Under the pieces are notes generated by a model. The model did no database searches. It saw nothing but the letters and a program-made list of their open reading frames with translations, and had not been told where the DNA came from. DNA of 64,000 nucleotides from Burkholderia sp. MS389. Its GTDB lineage: Bacteria; Pseudomonadota; Gammaproteobacteria; Burkholderiales; Burkholderiaceae. The position numbers and the translations under genes are program-made. The stretch covers positions 1,550,001 through 1,614,000 of the forward strand of contig NZ_CP045995.1 of NCBI RefSeq assembly GCF_016899425.1, read 5' to 3'. This document shows, in pieces, positions 56,768 to 64,000 of the stretch (position 1 is its first letter; the number at the start of each line of letters is the position of its first letter).

Positions 56768-57358
56768 ATGACCAAACCTGCCTCGCTCTGCCTGATCGCA
56801 CACGCATCGACCCGCGCGATGCGCACCGGCACGTTTCCCGACGACGACCTGCTCGACGCGCACGGGCTCGCCGAAGCCGCTGCGCTGCGCGGCCGGTTGA
56901 CGGGTGCTGCCGGCTCGCTCGTGCTGTGCAGCCCGGCACGCTGCGCAACGCAGACCGCCGATGCGCTCGGGTTGCACGCCGACATCGACGACGCGCTGCG
57001 CGACATCGACTACGGCAACTGGCGCGGCAAGCGGCTGCACGATCTCGCGCGCGACCTGCCCGACGAACTGGCCGCGTGGATCGGCACGCCGTCCGCGTCG
57101 CCGCATCGCGGCGAATCGTTCGACGCCGCCGCGCATCGGGTCGGCACATGGTTGAGCACGCTGCCGACGGATCGCGATGTCGTCGCGATCACGCATGCGC
57201 CGATCGTCCGCGCAACCCTCGCGCACGTGCGGCGGATGAGCCTCGAGGCCGCCGCGCGTCTCGACGTCGCGCCGCTGTCGTGCACGACATTCGTCGCGTC
57301 GCCGAGCGGCTGGACGTTGGCCGCGACGGCCGCCAACGTGCGCGACACCGGCGCGTAA
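56768..57358 (+). CDS. Histidine phosphatase family protein (CobC-like), altered RHG motif
   Basis: Phosphoglycerate-mutase-like phosphatase of 196 residues. The usual RHG catalytic motif reads AHA here (LCLIAHASTRAM): the catalytic His is kept but the Arg is replaced by Ala. Other conserved parts remain: SPARCATQTADALG, DYGNWRGKRL and ITHAPIVRATLAH with the second His. Divergent from cbtBA beside the B12 riboswitch, so a role near cobalamin (CobC, alpha-ribazole phosphatase) is plausible. The odd motif may mean weak or changed activity. Confidence 0.85.
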   Translation: MTKPASLCLIAHASTRAMRTGTFPDDDLLDAHGLAEAAALRGRLTGAAGSLVLCSPARCATQTADALGLHADIDDALRDIDYGNWRGKRLHDLARDLPDELAAWIGTPSASPHRGESFDAAAHRVGTWLSTLPTDRDVVAITHAPIVRATLAHVRRMSLEAAARLDVAPLSCTTFVASPSGWTLAATAANVRDTGA

Positions 57359-57370
57359 ACTCACTGTCCT

Positions 57371-57385
57371 GCTCACTATGTGAGC
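57371..57385. repeat. Small palindrome GCTCAC-TAT-GTGAGC
   Basis: Perfect 6-bp inverted repeat with a 3-base centre, 13 bases after the histidine phosphatase stop and upstream of pit. Too short for a terminator; it may be an operator. Confidence 0.4.
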
Positions 57386-57459
57386 GAACGATGCGCGCCG
57401 ACGCGTCGCATGTCGCCGCTCGCCTTACATCCCGTAAGACACACCGTTCGTCATCCCGA

Positions 57460-57477
57460 CTGTCATCAAACTGACTG
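57460..57477 (+). promoter_or_regulatory. Pho-box-like site upstream of pit
   Basis: CTGTCAT-CAAA-CTGACTG: two heptamers spaced 11 bases apart as in PhoB boxes (consensus CTGTCAT repeats); the second matches less well. It lies about 50 bases before the pit start. Confidence 0.5.
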
Positions 57478-57523
57478 CTAGCCGCAGCTAGGATCGGACG
57501 CGGTTCCCTCACGAGATGCCGTC

Positions 57524-59116
57524 ATGAATCAACCTGCTTCATCCGCCCCGAACAATCCGGGCTCCGTCGCACGCACCCGGCAGATCGGCTATGCCGCGTT
57601 CCTGCTGGTGCTCGTGCTCGGCGCCGTCTATATCGCCACGCACCTGATCGACGATCTGGCGCCGGTCCGCGAAGGGACGTTGTTCCCGTACCTGCTGCTC
57701 GGCGCCGCGCTGCTGATCGCGCTCGGCTTCGAATTCGTCAACGGCTTCCACGACACCGCGAATGCGGTCGCGACCGTGATCTATACGCACTCGCTGACGC
57801 CGAACGTCGCGGTGATCTGGTCGGGCATGTGGAACTTCCTCGGCGTAATGGTTTCGAGCGGCGCCGTCGCGTTCGGGATCCTGCAGTTGCTGCCGGTCGA
57901 GCTGATCCTGCAGGTCGGCAGCGGCTCGGGCTTCGCGATGGTGTTCGCGCTGCTGATCGCCGCGATCGTCTGGAACCTCGCGACCTGGTATTTCGGGTTG
58001 CCGTCGTCGAGCTCGCACACGCTGATCGGGTCGATCATCGGCGTCGGGCTGATGAACCAGCTGCTGCACGGGCCGTCCGGCACGAGCGGTGTCGACTGGG
58101 GCCAGGCGCTCGGCGTCGGCAAGTCGCTGCTGCTGTCGCCGATCGTCGGCTTCCTGTGTGCGTCGCTGCTGCTGCTCGTGCTGAAGGCCGCCGTGCGGAT
58201 TCCTGAGTTGTACAAGGAGCCGCCGAAGGATCAGCCGCCGCCGTTCTGGATTCGCTGCCTGCTGATCCTCACCTGCACCGGCGTGTCGTTCGCGCACGGG
58301 TCGAACGACGGACAGAAAGGGATGGGCCTCATCATGCTGATCCTGATCGGCACGGTGCCCACCGCGTATGCGCTGAACAAGGCCGTCACGCCCGCCGAAT
58401 CGCAGACCTTCGTGGCGGTCGCGAACCAGGCGGCCGCGACGTTCGGGAAATACACGAACGGCGTCGCGCCGTCCGCGAACCCGCGCGCCGATGTCGAACA
58501 CTACGTGCAGCATCGCGAACTGACGCCCGCCGTGCTGCCGGCCGTCGCGCAGTTGTCCACGTCGCTTGCGACCGCCGTCGGCGCGTCGGGCTCGATGGCG
58601 GCCGTGCCGCAGCGCGACGTCGACAACGTGCGCAACACGATGTATCTGGTGTCCGAAGCCATTCGTCTGATGGAGAAGTCGGGCCAGCCCGCGTTCGCCG
58701 CCGACGACAAGCTCGCGATCGACAACTATCGCAAGCAGCTCGACCACGCGACGAAGTTCATTCCGACGTGGGTGAAGGTCGCCGTCGCGATCGCGCTGGG
58801 TCTCGGCACGATGGTCGGATGGAAGCGGATCGTCGTGACCGTCGGCGAAAAAATCGGCAAGCAGCATCTGACGTACGGACAGGGCGCATCGGCCGAACTG
58901 GTCGCGATGCTGACGATCGGCGCCGCCGACATGTACGGGCTGCCCGTGTCGACGACTCACGTGCTGTCGTCGGGTGTCGCGGGCACGATGGCGGCGAACG
59001 GCTCCGGGCTGCAATGGAGCACGGTGCGCAGCCTCGTCCTCGCATGGGTGCTGACGCTGCCGGCGTCGATTGCGCTGGCGGCTGGGCTTTACTGGTTGTT
59101 CCGGTCGCTGGCGTGA
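57524..59116 (+). CDS. pitA: Inorganic phosphate transporter, Pit family
   Basis: Low-affinity metal-phosphate:H+ symporter of 530 residues with about ten TMs. The two inverted Pit signatures are GFEFVNGFHDTANAVATVIY and VSFAHGSNDGQKGMGLIM, and the C-terminal repeat includes LTIGAADMYGLPVSTTHVLS. A soluble loop of about 130 residues separates the halves. A Pho-box-like site upstream suggests phosphate-dependent control. Confidence 0.95.
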   Translation: MNQPASSAPNNPGSVARTRQIGYAAFLLVLVLGAVYIATHLIDDLAPVREGTLFPYLLLGAALLIALGFEFVNGFHDTANAVATVIYTHSLTPNVAVIWSGMWNFLGVMVSSGAVAFGILQLLPVELILQVGSGSGFAMVFALLIAAIVWNLATWYFGLPSSSSHTLIGSIIGVGLMNQLLHGPSGTSGVDWGQALGVGKSLLLSPIVGFLCASLLLLVLKAAVRIPELYKEPPKDQPPPFWIRCLLILTCTGVSFAHGSNDGQKGMGLIMLILIGTVPTAYALNKAVTPAESQTFVAVANQAAATFGKYTNGVAPSANPRADVEHYVQHRELTPAVLPAVAQLSTSLATAVGASGSMAAVPQRDVDNVRNTMYLVSEAIRLMEKSGQPAFAADDKLAIDNYRKQLDHATKFIPTWVKVAVAIALGLGTMVGWKRIVVTVGEKIGKQHLTYGQGASAELVAMLTIGAADMYGLPVSTTHVLSSGVAGTMAANGSGLQWSTVRSLVLAWVLTLPASIALAAGLYWLFRSLA

Positions 59117-59401
59117 TCGTGTACGCGGCGGGGGGCGGGCGATAGCCGGCTACCTGCTGCGGTAGGTTGGATGTGGCGCTTCTCCGCCTTTCCGCTTCCC
59201 TCGCCGCTCCGGCCCGTCGCCACATTCAGTGTGCCGATACCGCGCCTTCAACGTTTCCCCGTTTCCTGGCCGGAATTAAAGCGCAAGATCTGGAGCGTGC
59301 CGGCGCCCGGACGCCGCTAGACTGGGTTCGTCAACTTTCGTCGTGGATTCGACCGTGCGCGACCGCCCGGCGCGACACCGCCGATGCCCCGAGGTACGCC
59401 C

Positions 59402-60145
59402 GTGAACATTCTCGATCTGCCCCCTGCCGTCGAACCGCCGGACATCGCGCAACGCGTCGACTCCCTCGACTGGCCGAGCGTCGATGCCGAGCTCGATCGC
59501 TACGGATGCGCGCGCGTGCCGGGCCTGATGTCGGCAAGCGAGTGCGATGCGCTCGCGTCGCTCTATCCCCGCGATGCGCTCTATCGTTCACGTGTCGTGA
59601 TGGCGCGACACGGCTTCGGCCGCGGTGAGTACAAATATTTCGCGTATCCGCTGCCTGCGATCATCGCCGAGCTGCGCACGACGATCTACCCGCATCTCGC
59701 ACCGATCGCGAATCGCTGGAACCAGGCACTCGGGATCGACGTCCGTTATCCGAAAAACCATGCGACGTTCCTCGATCGCTGCCACGCGGCAGGACAGACG
59801 CGATCGACGCCGCTGATCCTGCAATACGGCGCCGACGACTACAACTGCCTCCATCAGGACCTGTATGGCGAGCACGTGTTTCCGCTGCAGGTCGCGATCC
59901 TGCTGTCGGCGCCGGGCCGCGATTTCAGTGGCGGGGAGTTCGTGTTGACGGAACAGCGGCCACGCATGCAGTCGCGTGCGGAAGTGGTGCCGCTGACGCA
60001 AGGCGACGCAGTGATCTTCGCGGTACACGGCCGGCCCGTGCAGGGAACCCGCGGCGTCTATCGCGTCAACCTGCGCCACGGCGTGAGCCGGATCCGAAGC
60101 GGCCATCGCCACACGGTCGGCATCATCTTCCATGACGCGCAGTAG
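59402..60145 (+). CDS. 2OG-Fe(II) oxygenase family protein
   Basis: Dioxygenase-like protein of 247 residues, iron ligands His and Asp in HQDLYGEH (about 151 and 153) and distal His in NLRHGVSRIRSG (about 226). The jelly-roll block LQVAILLSAPGRDFSGGEFV is also typical. I prefer GTG 59402, which has GAGG at good spacing; ATG 59384 upstream is the alternative and has none. Substrate unknown; protein or nucleic-acid hydroxylation is typical of the superfamily. Confidence 0.88.
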   Translation: MNILDLPPAVEPPDIAQRVDSLDWPSVDAELDRYGCARVPGLMSASECDALASLYPRDALYRSRVVMARHGFGRGEYKYFAYPLPAIIAELRTTIYPHLAPIANRWNQALGIDVRYPKNHATFLDRCHAAGQTRSTPLILQYGADDYNCLHQDLYGEHVFPLQVAILLSAPGRDFSGGEFVLTEQRPRMQSRAEVVPLTQGDAVIFAVHGRPVQGTRGVYRVNLRHGVSRIRSGHRHTVGIIFHDAQ

Positions 60146-60402
60146 CGGGAGCGGGGACAGCTGCGCTGCTGCCGCGCCACTTATTGCGCATTGCATTCAT
60201 GCTCGTCTCGGCACCGCATGCCACCGTGAGGAAAGCGGTCCAACCGAGCATGGCCGGCCAGAACACCGCTCGCCCGCGGCAGCCGAAGACCGATTGCGCT
60301 GACCGTCAAGCAATCGCGGTCGCAATGAATCAGCGCTTCCAGTGAGCACGACGAAACACGCTTACTCACCTGTCGCCCCGCCAACATGATTTGCAGTCCA
60401 GC

Positions 60403-61827
60403 CTATCCTCGCGCCACGCTGGCTCGCAGCCGGTCGCCGGCATCGAGCGCCAGCCGTGCGTAGCCCGGCAACGTCAGCAGCGCGAGCACGCCCGCCGCGA
60501 CGAACGCCCAGCGGAAATCGTCGAGCACGTAATGCATGCCGGCCGCGTCGCCGCGCCCCCATGCCGCGAGCCGCAGCGACAACGCACCGAACGCGATCCC
60601 CATCCCGATCGTCATCTGCTGCGCGGCGCTCCACAGCGTGCTGGCCGCACTCGTCTGCTGAGCCGGGATGTCCGCATAAGCCAGCGTCGCGAGCGTCGTG
60701 AACTGCATCGACCGCGTGAGCCCGTAGACGAATACGACGAGCAGCGTGATCGCCAGCGGCGTCGACGCGGTCAGCCAGCCGCATGCGATCGTGAAGATGC
60801 CGACGATCGTCACGTCGACGAGCGCAACGCGCCGAAAGCCGTAACGGTCGAGGATCCACGACGTGCCCGCCTTCATCCCGAGATTGCCGAGCGCGCTCGC
60901 GAGCAGCAGCAGCCCTGACTGGAACGGCGACAGCCCGAAACCGATCTGGAACAGCAGCGGCAGCAGATACGGGACGGCGTTGATCGCCATCCGCGTGATC
61001 GAGCCGGTGATGACCGTCACCGAGAACGTCGGCACCTTCAGCGTCGTGAAATCGAGCAGCGGATGCGCGCAGCGTCGCGCATGCAACCATGCGGCGATAC
61101 CGAACAGCACGCTCGCACCCACCAGGACAACCGCGCGCGCGAAGTCGACATCCTGCTGACCGGCCGCTTCGGTGCCGATCAGCAGGCAGGTCAAGGCGCC
61201 GCCGGCCAGCACGAAGCCGACCCAGTCGAGCGGCCGTTGCTCGTCGGTCCGCGTATTCCGGACGATCAGCCAGGTACAAACGAGCGCGGCCAGGCCGAAC
61301 GGGACGTTCAACAGGAAGATCCATCGCCACGATGCATAGGTTGTGATGAAGCCGCCGATCGGCGGCCCGACGACGGGCGCGACGATGCCCGGCCACGTGA
61401 TCGTCGCGATCGCACGCATCAGCTTCGCCTTCTCGGTACTGCGCACGACGATCATCCGCCCGACCGGCACCATCATCGCCCCGCCGACACCTTGCAGCAG
61501 CCGGGCAGCCGTGAACGACATCACGCCTTCGGACAGCCCGCACAGCACCGACGCACCGGTAAAGACGACGATCGCGCTCGCGAAGACGGTGCGCGAACCA
61601 TAGCAATCCGCGATCCAGCCGCTGATCGGAATGAACACCGCCAGCGCCAGCATGTAGGCCGTCATCCCGAGGCTCAGTGCGTTCGGCCCCACACCGAACG
61701 AGCGCGCCATTTGCGGTAGCGCGGTCGCGATCACGGTCGTGTCGAGATACTCCATGAAGAACGTCGCGGCGACGAGATACGGCAAGAAGTCGGTCGTCCG
61801 ACCACCTTGGGCAGGGCTGTCAGTCAT
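60403..61827 (-). CDS. DHA2-family MFS multidrug efflux transporter
   Basis: Fourteen-TM (EmrB/QacA-type) drug:H+ antiporter of 474 residues. Signatures: MEYLDTTVIATALPQMARSF (the DHA2 D-T-T-V motif in TM1), GWIADCYGSRTVF (motif A), RLLQGVGGAMMVP (motif B), VAPVVGPPIGGFI (motif C) and WRWIFLLNVPFG. No membrane-fusion partner gene adjoins it. It probably exports toxic small molecules. Confidence 0.94.
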   Translation of the reverse strand: MTDSPAQGGRTTDFLPYLVAATFFMEYLDTTVIATALPQMARSFGVGPNALSLGMTAYMLALAVFIPISGWIADCYGSRTVFASAIVVFTGASVLCGLSEGVMSFTAARLLQGVGGAMMVPVGRMIVVRSTEKAKLMRAIATITWPGIVAPVVGPPIGGFITTYASWRWIFLLNVPFGLAALVCTWLIVRNTRTDEQRPLDWVGFVLAGGALTCLLIGTEAAGQQDVDFARAVVLVGASVLFGIAAWLHARRCAHPLLDFTTLKVPTFSVTVITGSITRMAINAVPYLLPLLFQIGFGLSPFQSGLLLLASALGNLGMKAGTSWILDRYGFRRVALVDVTIVGIFTIACGWLTASTPLAITLLVVFVYGLTRSMQFTTLATLAYADIPAQQTSAASTLWSAAQQMTIGMGIAFGALSLRLAAWGRGDAAGMHYVLDDFRWAFVAAGVLALLTLPGYARLALDAGDRLRASVARG

Positions 61828-62354
61828 GAACGATGCGTGAGACGGAATGCAAAAAGCGCCGATCGCGGGCGGATGCAGGCAAGCACCCGGGAATCGGGAC
61901 GAACGGTGATATTACCCCGAAGGGTTGGCTCCCCGCTCTGCCGCGCATGTCGCGCACGTCGCGCACGTCGCGCGAATGAACTTTATGCGCATAGATTTTT
62001 GTGAGGATTTCGCGCTGCGTTCGCCGAGTGATGCGCATGACGCGGTGCCTCGAGGAACGCGCAGATGCGGAGATTTTCGCCAGAAAGCGGTATTTATCAA
62101 TCATTGTCGCTCAATATCGCGCATCACCGGCCATCACAACATCGTCACCCGAAGTATGGCGTGGGACGGAATCGATCTGAAGATGGATGGGTCCGGTTGG
62201 CGGGAGGGGTGAGAGATTCAGACGGCACAACCGCGGAGTGCTCGAGAACGGCAGAGCGCTGAATGAGGGGCTCGCTCGCTGCGATGGATTGCGTAAGCGG
62301 AAAGCGGAGTCGCCTCGGTCACGCTTCGCCACATGCTTTTGGGGACGCCGAAAT
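61828..62354. other. Intergenic region between efflux pump and rRNA operon
   Basis: About 525 bases with no credible gene. It includes a small run of CGCGCA(C/T)GT(C)-like repeats at about 61945-61978, and AT-richer DNA at 61980-62160. It must contain the promoter of the efflux gene and the downstream end of the rRNA operon. Confidence 0.45.
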
Positions 62355-62386
62355 GCAAAAACCCCCGCCTTGTCGGGCGGGGGTTT
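62355..62386 (-). terminator. Terminator of rRNA operon
   Basis: On the minus strand the stem AACCCCCGCC / GGCGGGGGTT (62360-62385, 6-base loop) is followed by TTTTTG. It lies 13 bases after the 5S rRNA, the expected place for the rrn operon terminator. Confidence 0.94.
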
Positions 62387-62398
62387 CTGGCTAAGGGA

Positions 62399-62513
62399 GC
62401 CTGACGATTACCTACTTTCACACGGGAATCCGCACTATCATCGGCGTAGAGTCGTTTCACGGTCCTGTTCGGGATGGGAAGGGGTGGGACCGACTCGCTA
62501 TGGTCATCAGGCA
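62399..62513 (-). rRNA. rrf: 5S ribosomal RNA
   Basis: The minus strand starts TGCCTGATGACCATAGCGAG and carries the typical CCCATCCCGAACAGG loop and GTAGGTAATCGTCAGGC end. The 5' GCCTGA pairs with 3' TCAGGC (helix I). Ends are good to about two bases. Confidence 0.97.
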
Positions 62514-62739
62514 AAGGGGGTTGTCGCGTTACTTCGCAGCGCGACCAATCCTGGAAGAAGCAGTAATTTTGAGTTGTGTGTATCACACACGAGAATCCAA
62601 CATGTCTCATCTTGCTACGCAGGTCGCCGGTACTTCAACCGGCGCGCCGCATCGATCAGCTTCGCTGCTCGACGCTCTGCGTGGGATGCTCGTAAGTGCT
62701 GAAGCACTAACGATCATCGACAAGGCAGACTTGTTATAG
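62514..62739 (-). other. 23S-5S internal transcribed spacer
   Basis: Spacer of about 226 bases between the two rRNA genes. No tRNA cloverleaf was found in it on either strand. Confidence 0.8.

Positions 62740-64000
<1,261 letters not shown>

Noticed and set aside
62187..62702. 171-codon plus-strand frame
   Set aside because: It runs through the rrn terminator and 5S rRNA gene on the other strand, so it is not a protein gene.
62514..62739. Possible tRNA in the 23S-5S spacer
   Set aside because: No cloverleaf, no GGTTCGAA-like T loop or CCA end could be found.

Overview
The window is high-GC DNA from a Burkholderia chromosome, most likely the Burkholderia cepacia complex. This rests on codon use, OmpC-type porins with the AQSSVTLYG signature, dense two-strand packing, a 23S-5S rRNA end and the families present. 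Nearly everything is ordinary core metabolism, transport and regulation. The exception is a block at about 21.7-26.5 kb that is clearly AT-richer.

Layout. 0-8.2 kb: truncated porin gene, LysE exporter and GNAT acetyltransferase pair, metallophosphoesterase, EnvZ/OmpR-type two-component pair (ATGA overlap), exported thioredoxin-like protein, PaiB-like protein divergent from a MocR/PdxR regulator. 8.3-12.5 kb: class A penicillin-binding protein and a WG-repeat protein. 12.7-18.4 kb: a purine-nucleoside locus (adenosine deaminase, NCS2 permease, LysR regulator, Tat-exported nucleoside hydrolase, porin). 18.5-21.6 kb: L,D-transpeptidase and an MFS transporter.

21.7-29.4 kb: an Rhs polymorphic-toxin locus read right to left. 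The main rhs gene is broken by an internal deletion with frameshift. Its tip is followed by a DUF1963-like immunity gene. Downstream lie displaced cassettes: a frameshifted SHH-nuclease tip with an intact SMI1/KNR4 immunity gene, a toxin-less Imm11-like gene, and an orphan Rhs core-end plus HH-motif tip with an all-alpha immunity gene. An IS3-family transposase scrap lies at the edge. A 135-bp nearly perfect repeat of the core end links the main gene and the orphan tip. This is the most interesting part of the window.

29.9-38.4 kb: MscS-type channel, then a lysine/pipecolate catabolic locus (AmaB-like dehydrogenase, permease, AmaA-like oxidase, TetR regulator). 38.5-43.7 kb: phospholipase D-like protein, DeoR regulator, small conserved protein, EamA transporter, NadE. 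43.8-47.1 kb: paired acid-type peptidases S10 and S53. 47.4-52.1 kb: LysE exporter with Lrp regulator, then LysR, ureohydrolase and MHS transporter. 52.2-55.6 kb: metE/metR. 55.6-57.4 kb: cobalt transporter cbtBA under a cobalamin riboswitch, divergent from a histidine phosphatase. 57.5-61.8 kb: Pit phosphate transporter with a Pho-box-like site, 2OG-Fe(II) oxygenase, DHA2 efflux pump. 62.4-64 kb: end of an rRNA operon (5S, then the 3' part of 23S, both on the minus strand).

No CRISPR array, tRNA, intact insertion sequence, prophage or replication origin was seen. All assignments come from reading motifs and context; no database search was run.
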